From Moniliophthora roreri (lineage: Eukaryota > Basidiomycota > Agaricomycetes > Agaricales > Marasmiaceae), in assembly GCA_001466705.2 (NCBI GenBank), contig LATX02000178.1, positions 372,001-436,000 on the forward strand: a stretch of DNA of 64,000 nucleotides. Reading direction: 5' to 3'. The position numbers and the translations under genes were made by a program. The notes under the pieces were generated by a model. It was given only the letters and a program-made list of their open reading frames with translations, was not told the origin of the DNA and did not search any database. Position 1 is the stretch's first letter; each line of letters opens with the position of its first letter. This document shows positions 36,943 to 48,300 of this stretch, piece by piece.

Positions 36943-38532
36943 CTATTGCTCTTTCCGCGCCTCCAAATCAGGAAATATCTCTGACCTACTTGACATGACC
37001 GTTGCGAAGCTGTGCCTACGCCTCGAGGACGGTAACACACCAATGACCGGTCCAGCACCTGTCCTGCCAGCGGCCTGGAACGTCGTAAGGGTGCTTTCCA
37101 CGCTTTGATGCGTAATTTCCAGGCCGACACGAATAATAATCAATGTTGGTGCTATCCCCTGTGTAACAGATTAAATAAATTTATTTGCCAGTTGATATAG
37201 TTCATTGTAGGCTTACGGCGAGAGGAATCCACAAGTGTCGGAGAAGTAAGGAGGCCAGGACTGATATGTTCTGCGTAGGCACGGCGAAACCGCCGAGGAT
37301 GCTGAGGCCAAGAGGATATATTATTCCAGATTCCAGTCTAGATATAATATGATATTTGAGCGATAGAGCAAGTCGCAGAAGGAAGAGACGCACATGATTG
37401 CAATGATGGTCTGGTATGTCTGTTGAACGTTCTTTCCGAGAAGTTTGGCTGCCACACGGCTGACATGGCAGATTCTTCCAGCTGTGTGATGGTAAATCAT
37501 GATCCTGGTAAGCTTCCGAGGGAAGGACCAACGTACCGATCATCAAGGTCAGCAAGAGATTGGTGAATACAGTTGCAAATATAAAGATTCCCATAGACCA
37601 CCCGGTATCAACACCTTTAGCTTTCCAAAATAGAAAGATCACAAGCACTTGGGGGGTAGTTTCGTCAGAGGTAATGGTACGTGACATTGAGAAACGAACC
37701 ATCATTCACGACACATAGTACAGCTGGGAGGATGATGGCTTTGATACGCCGTTCCCAGACAAGGTAGCATCTCCATAGCTAGAAACAGCCATGAGCGAAC
37801 TTCTGATATAACCACATGAGGTGGGGCGGCATCAGGATTTCCCCCACGGCCACTTTCCCGGCTTTTCTCCCCTTTTTGGGCGCTTTTTGGGGCAAAAAAA
37901 CGGCCGAAAGGCGCCCCAAAACGGCAAAAAAGCTGGGAAAGTGGCAGGCAGAGTCCGTGGGGAAATCCTGATGCCGCCCATGATGAACAAGACTGACCAG
38001 AACGGCATCAGAGACCATGCTGTTCATGAGATGAGAACAAGATCTAATGCGGAGATAGATGTCCTACTTTGTAAAGGGTATCAACACTAACGCCACTACC
38101 GATAGTCGACTAATTCGGTCCATGAGAAATGTAATGATGAGCCAAAGAACAGGACGTACTTTGAAGAATCAGTGTATGCAGTTTGAATAAGAGCACTGCA
38201 CTCAGTTGCAGTGTTCAGAGAAATTGCCGCAGTCGCTAAAAGAAAGAGCGTCGTCGTGAACAAACAGTGTATCTGATACTGCGGTTTCTTCTTCCTTAGA
38301 AGGACATAGATCGATATGCCAAATAGTAGCGTATAGAATCCTAAAATTTGCTGCTTCAGTCGGCTTTCCAAAGAGATGAGTACATACATACCGTAGACGA
38401 AGTAATGGACCTAACCAGTAAGTTAGCTACGTGCAGCAATTGACACAGAGTACTCACTGCAATGGTAATCGTAAACACTTGGGTGGACTGCTCGAAGATT
38501 TCTTGCTCTGTTGGAAACGGTTCAGATTCCAT
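36943..38532 (-). CDS. seven-helix membrane protein, fungal orphan-receptor-like family
   Basis: Predicted seven-pass membrane protein. The ATG at 38532 opens MESEPFPTEQEIFEQSTQVF. Helix 1 spans exons (VHYFVYG, ILGFYTLLFGISIYVLLRKK), then helix 2 (HCLFTTTLFLLATAAISLNT), SMVSDAVL|LWRCYLVWERRIKA, VLVIFLFWKAKGVDTGWSMG then IFIFATVFTNLLLTLMI, a loop and SGIIYPLGLSILGG. After a last helix (LRHLWIPLAVSLQ), the final exon reads PTLIIIRVGLEITHQSVEST and ends LEARKEQ. The DA-L-WRCY-W and APTLIIIRVGL motifs recur in a large Agaricomycete family. A paralogue is at 48301-49795. The intron after DAVL is 219 bp because it contains a MITE. Confidence 0.72.
37824..37979. mobile_element. 156 bp foldback MITE in an intron
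   Basis: The ends are long inverted repeats beginning GGGCGGCATCAGGATTTCCC. Pairing continues through ACGG and CCACTTTCCC towards the centre, so the whole element folds back. Flanks ATGAGGTG (left) and ATGATGAA (right) match at five of eight positions, compatible with an aged 8 bp duplication but not proof. The host intron is about 37779-37997 (219 bp); subtracting element and 8 bp leaves 55 bp, the usual intron length. Confidence 0.85.
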
Positions 38533-39207
38533 CCGTAATAGAGGGATAGGGAAAGACTCGACAGGGTCACGTCCTATCTGGCTGATGTTATTATACTCAC
38601 ACTCAGTGAAATTAGATTACGCGGGGCGATACGTTGATCGTACGTGCCGAGCGGATCTTGCACCATCATATTCGTTTGCTATCCAGTACCGGTTTCATTG
38701 CGAGGAAACCAGATACCCTCCACGGGTATGACATATTGACGACAAAATCGAACGAACGCCCTATCCAAATTCTCCGACAGGAGTAGGAGCTGAAGAAGTT
38801 TTGAGAGCACCACTATCATGGTCGGGCAGTGAGTTTAATATAACCACTTATGCATTCACTGCTGGTAGTGATGCAAAGTGTTTACACACGGCACAGTCAG
38901 AAATACTATGATGTCCAACTCGGGAGGCGGTACCAGGAATCTTGCCTTCCCAGACTAAACGCTAGGCGATCCAATCATCCCCGATTAGCCTGTATAACGT
39001 AATAGATAAAATGGAACACATACTGAAAGAACTTCAGTATTTCGCAAGGCTGCGGTTGCTTTTCCCACACCTAGTACATTATACATACACATCTCCATGA
39101 CATCATGCTTTGCCTGAGTCAGCACCCTAAGTAAGCCAGAAATCCTTTGCGGAAAGGTTTAAAAGGAGCGAACGTACAATCCATCCCATGTGTTTCTTTG
39201 CTTCCCC
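38533..39207. promoter_or_regulatory. shared divergent intergenic region
   Basis: A 675 bp spacer separates the starts of the minus-strand membrane protein and the plus-strand GST, so it must hold both promoters. No TATA box or clear operator could be assigned. A minus-strand ATG near 38724 (opens MSYPWRVSGFLAMKP) could extend the membrane protein only with extra splicing. Confidence 0.35.
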
Positions 39208-40009
39208 ATGACAAAACTAATTCGCTTCTACGATATCCCGAGCAAGCTTGGCAAAGCATGGTCGTCCAATACCTTAAAGACCATGTCAGTTTTACACAAG
39301 TGACAACAGCGATAAGGAACTAACGTTTGACACTAGGTACACCCTCAACTATAAAGGCATCCCCTACGAGCTCATCTGGGTTGAATACCCCGACATCGAA
39401 AGCACCTGTAAATCCATCGGTGCGCCTCCAACCAGCAAGAAAGCCGACGGTCGTCCGCATTACACCCTTCCTATCATTCACGACCCTAACACCGGCGCGT
39501 CGATCGCGGAATCGTTTGCGATTGCGGAGTATCTTGAGAAAACGTATCTCAATCCGGAAAAGAGCGTGATTCCTCCTGGTACAGAGGCGTTGCAGAAAGC
39601 ATTCCTCGACATGCTGCAAGGAAAGGTGTTTGCTGTGCTGAATCAGTTGAGATTACCCCGAACGGCGGAGATCTTGAATCCACCAAGTGAAGAGTACTTT
39701 AGGAGGACGAGGGCAGCGATGGTTGGAAAGCCCTTGACAGAGCTGGAGCTCAAGGGCGAGAAGAGGGTGGAAGCGTGGAAGCAGGTCGAGGCCGGCTATG
39801 GTGCGATTGATGCATGGTTGAAGAAGGAAGATCAATATGTGATGGGTGACAGGATCAGTTTTGTGGATTTTGCCCTTGCCAGTAGTCTTATCTACATTCG
39901 TATTTTGTGGGGCGAAGACAGCGAAGAGTGGAAGAACATTTGTAGCTGGCACAACGGAAGATGGGGTAGGCTGGTGAAGGATTTTGGGGCGTACGAAAGA
40001 TTGGCATAG
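39208..40009 (+). CDS. glutathione S-transferase, fungal etherase-like type
   Basis: Predicted cytosolic GST, about 249 residues. Exon 1 (39208-39284) encodes MTKLIRFYDIPSKLGKAWSS. A 52 bp intron (GTCAGT to CACTAG) follows, then exon 2 (39337-40009). The N-domain continues YTLNYKGIPYELIWVEYPDI, with the cis-Pro region (RPHYTLPIIHD) and glutathione-contact helix (IAESFAIAEYLEKTY). The C-domain ends WGRLVKDFGAYERLA (DRISFVDFALASSLIYIRIL just before). The intron interrupts the codon of the Met before the xxLNYK motif exactly as in the GST at 12397, and both introns are 52 bp, so the two are paralogues. Subclass and substrate are inferred only by resemblance. Confidence 0.9.
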
Positions 40010-41741
40010 GTAGAAATCGGGAAGTCTATCACGTTATATGAGTAGGAGATCGTACCTAAATGAGGAGCACATACTGAACAAAGTCGATAACTCTCTCTAC
40101 CGCATTCCCTGCGCAACTCAGTATTACGTCTCCCTGAGTATCTGGTAATTCTTGGTTCATCGTAACCGGGTGTACTAAGCCTCGTGTACTTCGGTGAGTC
40201 AAATCTGGCATTTTTTTGGTTCTAGATGTTGGTTCTAGATGAGAGTGACTTTAAATAAGGGAAGTGATGAGTCAAAAAAAAACTAACCTTGGTGACAATG
40301 AACACGATGGCAGATATCTTTCCAGTCTCCCATCTTGCTGCTTTATCCCTATCATAATCCTGCCTCAAGGACGTACCGGGGTATCAAGGTCGAATTGACG
40401 TGACATATTATTGAATGTGATCGTCTTGGCTTCACAGGCCTATGAAAAAATTTCAACGCTGGAGAAACAGACAAAAGTAGTATCACGCACCAGTAAGTTC
40501 TTGAATCAAGCTCACACATGTAAGAGTATTCTCATTTGCTTTCGAGTTGATGGTTTGATTTCAAGAGAGTCACACCCACGTGCTCTCGGTAGACCAGAGT
40601 GACAGCGTGATGTTCGTCCCTTGCTCTCAACCGTCGCCGGTCTACTTACTATCGTCTTCTCGCTGATTGCCCTATGCCATTGTCTGCCAACCAAAGAGTG
40701 TAAGACTCTGACGGGTCATGGAGTATTAAGGCTCAAGATGAACGCTCGAGAGACTATATACGCTGGTGCACGGAAATGAGTTTCTTCTCAGCCATGCCGA
40801 ACTACCTCAATAGCTGCGAAGGCTCAGTGATGAAGATCCTCCACTGGAGGTAGCACTGGATCGCAGGATGTCATAGAGTTAGACGAAGATGCCGAATCCC
40901 TGCACCTACTCTTAAAGTTCAGTCATAACGAACAATGCTCGATCTTTCGGACAAGTCCTTACTTACTTTTGCTGATGTGGCGAAGTTTGGAAGCTAGTTA
41001 GTTTTCCAGTTCTACCTACTATTGGTGACTAAACTGAGTACTCTTTTTTGAAGCCGTTCAGCCAATCACTGGGTCCCCTCTGGTGCAGTAAAGGTGCTTC
41101 CATGCAATGTTACGCACTTGAATTGGATGGATATTGATGCTATATTACGTTCGACCGTGCACAGCACATGAACGGTAGGCGACGTTTATTACACGTACGT
41201 GAGTTGACCTTCGATCTGCCGCTTTCAACCCTCCTAATATTGTTCACAGACTCTGTACCGAGAAAAATGGCAAGATGTTTCCATGTATCACTGTTCAGTG
41301 AGAACGCGATTAGGACGTGAAGGACTTGAAGGACAAGCTCAAGCGCAAATGTGCTGCTTTAGCAAAGAAGTATGGATTGAAGGAATGCTAGTTCTTGGAT
41401 ATGTTCTTTCAAGGCAGTGTTCGGACTATGAGGGAATACAAAGAGGGCGGGTTAGGGAAAAAAGGATGAGGCGTCAAAGAAGAATCCGTCAGAGGGAGGC
41501 GGAAAGTTGGATGTGACCGTTGACAATCGAGAGGACCAACCTAAACTGCGGAAGATACCCAAGGAAGTCAACTCTTACTCACCTCATGCTTCCCCTGAAC
41601 CTTTAATCCACGCATCCTGTTACTTGAAAACGTCGTAGCCCCTAGCGGTCTACACCAGAGCGTCCTGAGCAAGCGATTGAGAAGACGGAACTGTCACCAA
41701 ACTGTTTCATATCCCGCCATACTGAGAAACGGAAAATGAGA
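40010..41741. other. intergenic, nothing convincing
   Basis: A plus-strand frame at 41283-41516 is very rich in Arg and Gln near its end, but it has no family signature and unclear splice context. No other feature was recognised. Confidence 0.35.
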
Positions 41742-41746
41742 CTGAG

Positions 41747-42128
41747 TGTTACACGAGCCCTTCGCTGTCAACACTAAGTTCAAGTTTGAGCTTGAAGGAC
41801 TTGGTTCTTGAAGTCAATTAGATTGATGAATTGACTTAAGAATAGAGTTAAATGATCAGACAAGGTTATGATAAGGTTTAACCAGGTCAAGCTGGAGAAG
41901 CTTGTCAACCGGTTAAGTTTATTTAAATAGAAGAGACTCTAACTATGACTAAGTACTCAGAGCTAAAAATAGCTACTATGAGTCAGTACAGTGAATCTTT
42001 GTAAGTATAGAACAAGAAAGAAGGAATTTGTAAGTAAAAAGAACATTGAGACTAAGCAAGATAACGAAGAGCGGAATAAAAGTACAATAACCGTCCGATA
42101 AGTCCTCGGACCTCCCTTGACTGTAACA
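41747..42128. mobile_element. solo LTR of an LTR retrotransposon (382 bp)
   Basis: The element begins TGTTACA and ends TGTAACA, the short inverted TG...CA termini of long terminal repeats. An exact 5 bp duplication, CTGAG, flanks it at 41742-41746 and 42129-42133, as left by integrase. Inside are a TATA-like TTATTTAAATAG near 41919-41930 and an AATAAAA near 42074. No second LTR or internal gag-pol is nearby, so it is a solo LTR left by recombination between two LTRs. Orientation is probably plus (TATA before AATAAA). Confidence 0.88.
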
Positions 42129-42632
42129 CTGAGAGTCTAAAATATAGCAAACACATACTATAGCATTGCAGCTGATGAATCATCGTCCAAGCCATGTCGC
42201 GCATGACTTTCTACAAGCTTCTCCCTGCTTCTCTTCCCTTCCACCCATCTGATACCGTTGTACATAGTCCTAAACAGAAGTGGATTAGCTTTGGAAAATG
42301 AAATAGATGAAAAGAACCTACCTTTCGTGTCGTCATTGAGGAATGTGGTAGTAAAGAAGAAAGAGCGGCTTGCTTCTTTGGATAGGAGTACCTGCTGGCA
42401 TGGCGGTCTATTCAAAGATCTATCGAAATTGCATGTTTATTGAGCGTAGACAAGGCATACAGTTATACGAAGTAGAAATGGTTGAATATGTATATAGGGT
42501 AGTGATAAGTCCCATTAGAGTCGTTATGCATCAATCTTCAATTTGTGTCGATACACGATCCCAAGTCAACTTTGTAACTTCGCCTCTTCGAAATCAAGTC
42601 AGAATATTACTAAGAACGACCGGAGCCTGTAC

Positions 42633-43287
42633 TTACTCTCGCAGACTCCAATCAATCGGTTCTACATCGCATTCGCCGTTCCTGAGATGACACGGCTGAA
42701 CCAGTCCTTCGCCGCCGTAGTACCGCACGCCTTGAGATTGGCTCGTGTGGCGAGTCTTGTGCATGCGGTCCAAGAGATCGTACCGACTACGAGGGTGTGA
42801 GCAGCCACAACACAGAAAGATCAATTGATTGTTGTGTGATGAGCGTGCAGGTGTAGGTTCATGGTCCTTCCTACAGGCATCGTCACCATTATCGATCTCG
42901 AAGAACTGCTGGTGGCAGCGAACGCAATGCTTTTTACGATTGTCGTTGAGTTGCTGGATAGCACGGTCCACCTCCTGTTCTTTGACAATGCCGGCACGTG
43001 ACAGAATACCGTGAAGACCCTGTGCGTCGACCTCCGAGAGGGTATGAAGACGAAGACCCTCGACAAGACGTGCAATAGTGTGTTCCGGCGGAGTGTTCCG
43101 GAGGACATAAGCAGATATCAAACTATACTCTGAAGATGACTGTGGGGTCTGCGACGATGGTGGTTCTAGGCCATATTCATCATTGACCATTCTGTATGAT
43201 AATGATATCAGTATATAAAGTTCTGTGTAAGATTCATAGAGTGGCGTACGTTGTATTCTCGTCGCTGTCATACCCGTTCGACTGCAT
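42633..43287 (-). CDS. cysteine/histidine-rich protein of a basidiomycete family, function unknown
   Basis: Exon 1 (ATG at 43287) encodes MQSNGYDSDENT. After an intron comes MVNDEYGLEPPSSQTPQSSS and a helical N-half (ARLVEGLRLHTLSEVDAQGL, KEQEVDRAIQQLNDNRKK). The C-half has metal-ligand-like residues: HCVRCHQQFFE, DDACRKDHEP, FLCCGCSHP and a late H...C pair (QPCHLRNGEC). The arrangement suggests one or two zinc sites and is familiar from uncharacterised basidiomycete proteins. The stop TAA at SLRE lies inside a perfect GTAAGT donor. Splicing from it to the AG at 42270 would add MYNGIRWVEGKRSREKLVES in phase, with a stop at 42158, but the intron would be 367 bp. Confidence 0.7.
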
Positions 43288-43922
43288 CGCGGTTGAATGA
43301 GGAAGCGGTGTGTAAACGAAGGTTGATGAAAAAAAAGTCTTCAAGAATCTGGGCTTTATATGAAGGCAGTCACCATACGCACCTTGAATGGTATCTGCTT
43401 TGTTCCTTCTTTCATCTCCACGTATGAGTCATGCTGGAAGGATGCACAAAGGACAAAGCAGGACCGACAAAGAGCTCATGACGTATTATTTCTTTGTACT
43501 CTCATTCATTCATTGCATCGTGCGGGTAAATGGAGGCCTTCAGTGAACCAAGTGCTCGGTAATCCACTCCCAATGAAGAGAGCAAATAACGTACCTCGTT
43601 CCCGTGTATTATCCTCACAATTAGTAGCAGCCCCAATCCATGGCTATATACCTATAGGAACGAGTTTCTTGCGGAAAGTCAGATTTAGCAACCCCTTATT
43701 TGTATCAAAAGGAACGGGGCATCGCACCTGACCAAACTACATGCTTGCCTGTTTCCTATGCCTCGTATCCTCACCCAACCAGCGCGGCCCCAAAACAGCT
43801 TTGCTGAACAGCAGCAAGACATCAGGAGGTCAAAAGTCAAACCATTAGATATTCAATCGTGATTGAAAATTGCAGAGAACTGACGACGTACCCTATCACG
43901 CTCTTTCGGCTTGCCTTAGCGT

Positions 43923-44420
43923 TTACCACATATGCTCGACGGTAACGCCAGCGATGGAAGACCCCAAAACCAACATTCTGGGGTTTTCGACGTCGCCGGA
44001 CAAGATGACGGTATCAGCAGAGTCGCTGGATACCTTCATCGTGCTCATAGCCCATTTCTTGGCCCCCACTGCCTAACCTATCAAAGTCGGCGTCCAGAGG
44101 CCCTTCTTTAGCCTCTGGAACAACTAGAACGGTGAATTCGCCATTCTGTGTGTCCTCAGAGGCTATGGGTTGGGACTTGGGTGCATTGGGGAAGGTATCA
44201 GGAGGTTGCGAGTGAACCCATCGACGGAAAGAAAGGGTCAACAGATTCTGCTGACCTCAGGAATGGATTGAGCGACCAAAAGTTACGCAAGAGCGAGCAT
44301 TCCAGCGTATTTGGGTGCTGGTGTTTGGGTCCGGAAGCGGGGGTAGGAGGATGGAATCTTGTCGGTGTCGGTTTCGACGGAAAGACGACATTGCCGAGCT
44401 TCGCTGCCGTCTTATTTGCG
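43923..44420 (-). repeat. tandem-duplicated unknown gene fragment, copy 1
   Basis: The minus strand carries a likely 3' exon (43923-44072, after a TTAG acceptor) reading WAMSTMKVSSDSADTVILSG then DVENPRMLVLGSSIAG, ending TVEHMW and TAA. Upstream on the same strand is GEFTVLVVPEAKEGP, then SVDPFFPSMGSLAT and PLLPDPNT-like Pro-rich sequence. A related copy lies about 900 bp away. The protein family is not recognised. Conserved exon-like peptides with differing third bases suggest a once-functional gene. Confidence 0.5.
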
Positions 44421-44837
44421 TTCAGTGACCGATAAAACACTTGGAAGATGTTTCTAGGTTAATTCGCGGCTGTTGGTTGGAGTGGGAGACGTTGATTTTG
44501 GAGAGGATTGTGTGAGGTGGCGGCGATACAAGCGTCTCTGCGGCGTCGGATGACGGCCTAGGTGTAGGATTTAGCGTACAAGGGACCAAGGAGCCTGTAA
44601 GATACAAGAAGCCAGTCAGTAGAATAAAAACAGAACAGGTTTTGGCACGCACCTGCTTCCCTGTACCACCACTCTTCTCCCTCCTTCCAACTTCTCTCAC
44701 CCTCCTTGTAGCTCCTGGATAGCCTAGGTAGATATATTAGCTATATAAAAAGGGTTATAGACGAGGAAAAACGTACCTTTTCAATGACGCTGCCGGCGTT
44801 GTGGTGGTTAAAGAGAAAGAGAGGGTGTCGCGCAATG

Positions 44838-45300
44838 TCACACCCACTCAGTGATTACGCTGGCGCCGAAAGACCCCAGAATGGGGTAACCAGAGTTTTC
44901 GACGTTGGTGAAGATGGTGGTGGCATCGATGAGACTGCACGGCACCTCCATCGTGTTCGTTGCCACCTAGTTGCCCTAGCCCTGCACCTGACGTATATCC
45001 CAGCACATCTAGCATCCTTTTTTAGCCTCTGGAACTACGGAGACGACGAGTTCGTCGTTCTCGTTGGTTCTCAGAGGCTACGCGGAGGACACTGAGGAAG
45101 TGTAGGATGGGGGGGAGGAGGATGAGGTGTGAGAGGTACCACGAACGAATGAAAGACGGAGTCGGCGGGACCTGCTGACACCAAGAATGGGTTCTGTGGC
45201 CAAAGATACGCCAGTAAAGATTCTCTCGCGTATTTGGAAGCTGGTAACGGGTCCGGAAACGGGTTGAGCAGGTGAGTGCGGCGGTCGTGGTGAGTTTGAA
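44838..45300 (-). repeat. tandem-duplicated unknown gene fragment, copy 2
   Basis: The putative 3' exon (44838-44966, after CTAG) reads TNTMEVPCSLIDATTIFTNV then ENSGYPILGSFGASVITEWV and TGA. It aligns with the copy-1 exon (STMKV...DVENPRMLVLGSSIAG). Upstream are ELVVSVVPEAKKGC, matching copy-1 EFTVLVVPEAKEGP, and QNPFLVSAGPADSVFHSF, matching LNPFLRSAESVDPFFPS. A TAG directly after KKGC and another just before the TNENDEL segment disrupt the frame unless introns intervene. Confidence 0.5.
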
Positions 45301-48300
45301 GTAGAGACGGCCAGTAGATTCCGGGGTTATCCCAAATCTCATCCAAAAGCTATGACAAGGTTCCTTCAGAGTGCCTTCTGATTGATTCGGGCCAACTGAA
45401 AGTTTCTAGTGTACCTAACAGCGGACGAACAACGGAATTAGAAACGACTTTGGCTCTGTCAACCACGAAGCAAGGAACATACCTATAATGCCGAAAATCT
45501 TGAGCAAGAGCGCAGTTATACCAGGGGTTTGACCATGGCCGCAATCTGGGGAAAGGGGACAAAAACAAGAATGACTGTCGTTGAACGTTGCTCAATAACC
45601 AACCTCAGGTACCCGGAACCGGAATTGCCGAGTGTTTGACTCGAGCGCTAACGCCAAACACGCGCGAGACGAAGCTTCTTTCTTTACCACCACCTTCCCC
45701 ACTTCGGTGGCCCTCTATATCGCACGGCCTCTATCCTAAGATAACTGAAATGGCCCTCTTGAAACACATAGGAGGTCTGGTAAGCTATTTGTCTCATTGC
45801 AATCGCTGAAATAAAAGTCATTTCTAAGGACTATTTTTTCTTCACGGTCTCGACGCCTAGATTGTCTTCAAAAGGAGGATCAGGGAAGTTCTAATAACGA
45901 GCACCTCAGTATAGCTACTGTTTCTGCTACCAACCTGCAACCACGCACTCAAACCTTTTCATGAACTCAGCACCTCTCCACGACGAGACTCATCGGGCTA
46001 CCTCATCCTGTGCTCAACTCCCTCATATCATTCGTATTTCGCCTGTTGTTCGCTGCCCATTTTCTCTGCCATGTGGCATACTTGATCAACAAATATCCCT
46101 CCCAGCTGGTACCTTTTCGAGCGAGCGTGTAGAGTATAAACCGACTCTAATAATCTTCTATGTGGAAAAAGCTTGGTTTCTGCCCCTAACAACCTGGGTT
46201 ATCTCGTATCGCCTATGGCTCTCACATCTGGTCCTTATTGCTGGATTACTCGGGAAGGAACCTGTTACGCTAGGAACGAGGGAGGATGGGAGGTTTGGCT
46301 GCCATTGGTGTTTTACTCCTTTCACTTCATCTCACGAGCAGTAAGAAATGCTTCAGCCGTCACTCTTTTGTTGATACCTGCTACACAATAGATGTCAGGA
46401 TGATCCGGAACATCTTCCCGATACTATCATCCGCGCTGGCACACCGAATAATTTCCCTCCGCATGCTATTTCCCGGATGCATTCGCCCACACAACTGTCA
46501 AGCATTCGGCCTCCACCTGAACACGACGTCCTCTTTCTCCTCGGGAACGATTCAATCTCATTGCATCCCATGAAATACACTAGAAAGAAGGCAAACAGTG
46601 TGGATATGCGAGGAAATGTCCAAATCTGTGGAAAGTCTGCAAAAAGGCTTGACTAAACGGGGGAAACACTCTGTTAGCGTGGGTCACATCTAAGTGGAGG
46701 CCGAGTATAGACGTGGATAGCGGAGTAGTATGAGCATACGACGTGGATGTAACCATACCCCATAACCCACATCCCGAGATACGCCAGCTACTTTTGTTGT
46801 TAACAATCCATGTGTGCATCAGCGTAGGAGTATTGATTGAAGAGGACTACAGTCGTGTTGGAACCCGGCAAAACGCGAAAATGTGGTAGAGTAAGCGCGA
46901 CGAGGGACTGCTGGCTGGTACCAGAGCCGAAATGTGACGGCGCAATGTTATAGGAGCTTCATATTATACTGTTGAGCCTTTTGGTGACTATGTGACGTTT
47001 ATGAAGCAGGTGGTGGCACGGCACATAGCTCTTTCGTAGGTAAAAGCGGGGTTTGAGCTGGAAAAATGGATATGGTATGTTTGTATTTTGTCAAAACGGC
47101 TCAATTGTGTGCTCGCTGTCAGCCCTGAAAGCCGAAAGGGCTTCATGATTGTTGTTATAGCTGTCAAGGACTTCCGGGCCACTGGAGGCCTTGATCGCGT
47201 TGAATGATAGTGGAACTTTACCGCAATCTGGACCTATGCAGTGGTAAGACATCGTTCGAGAATCATGCATTAGAAGTAGGGGCATAAACCTCGCATCTCC
47301 GACTGCATTCGCCATCTAAACTGTTCCAAAATTCATTACTGTTCAGGTGTAACCCAAGAGCCGTCGGCAGCCTTGGCTTCTCACTTCCGAGATGACTGTC
47401 TCACAAACTGACAGTGGCGTTGCCATTGCTCATGCATCGACAACACCTGATACCGGTTTAGCCTCATCAAGGGCTGTTCACCGTCGCTGTATACAGCGGC
47501 GACAATAACGGTTGTACGGCCATCGTAACTGTACCGTCAATGGAAATCTTTTTGCCTTGATATGGGATGGTTGACGGGACGGTCTGAACCCGTCCAGACC
47601 TGTTCATAACACAGCTGATACGGCCGTCTATACGGGAAAGTCTTGATTGGTGGAAAGTAGAAGGGGGGTCGGAGGCAAGCTAGATCGAAATGAGTGCGTT
47701 GACCTTTAACAGTAAGGCCTACCGGGAGTTTCCAGAACCTGCCTGCACCTTTTCAGGACTTCCGAGATCATTAAATAGACCCTCAGGGTTGCATTCCTTG
47801 ACTCGGAACCACGCTGTTGGCAGCTTTTTTATTTGCGGGAGGGCAAAAAGCTCTTTTGTGGTTATCGTTGGCTGCCAAGACATCATATATGGGTGTCTCT
47901 ATTCATTGGTGCTTGAAATCTGCATTACAAATAGGAGGTGGAGGTAGAATACCGTACATACGGTCATAAAGTCCGTCTCTGTCTCCGAAAGGTCGCCCAC
48001 AAGCGATCTATACGATATGGTGATGGAGACACCATACTCGTTTCTTCAAGTTAATCGTCCATTTGTGCGGTCGTATACTGATACGGCAAACAGTCCTAGC
48101 CTCATCTTTCCTTTCAAAATGATACCGATGGGGAGTCCACTGATTTCAATGCTCAATCACTGATCTTTTAGCCTCAGGTTGAATGTTGTGCATGGCAAAT
48201 GTCAAAAACACTATTGATATTCACATGTGTCATGTTTCCATTCCTTGTCAAGTTCCCAAGCATTTAAAAGACGGAGATATTTCTTCAGAATCTATCTTAA

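Larger units (their letters stand above)
43288..48300. other. 5 kb region with a decayed tandem duplication and little else
   Basis: The duplication at 43923-44420 and 44838-45300 is listed separately. Outside it I found no assignable gene. A minus-strand frame at 47091-47315 (74 residues, opens MANAVGDARFMPLLLMHDSR, contains CIGPDC) is the best orphan candidate. Plus-strand frames at 45961-46573 overlap in all three phases and look unreliable. Confidence 0.35.

Noticed and set aside
45961..46580. Overlapping plus-strand frames of 127, 72 and 95 residues
   Set aside because: All three phases are open over the same stretch and none has family resemblance, so coding cannot be claimed.
47440..48080. 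Cluster of TACGG/CCGTA motifs suggesting another inverted-repeat element
   Set aside because: No matching termini or target-site duplication could be found on either side.
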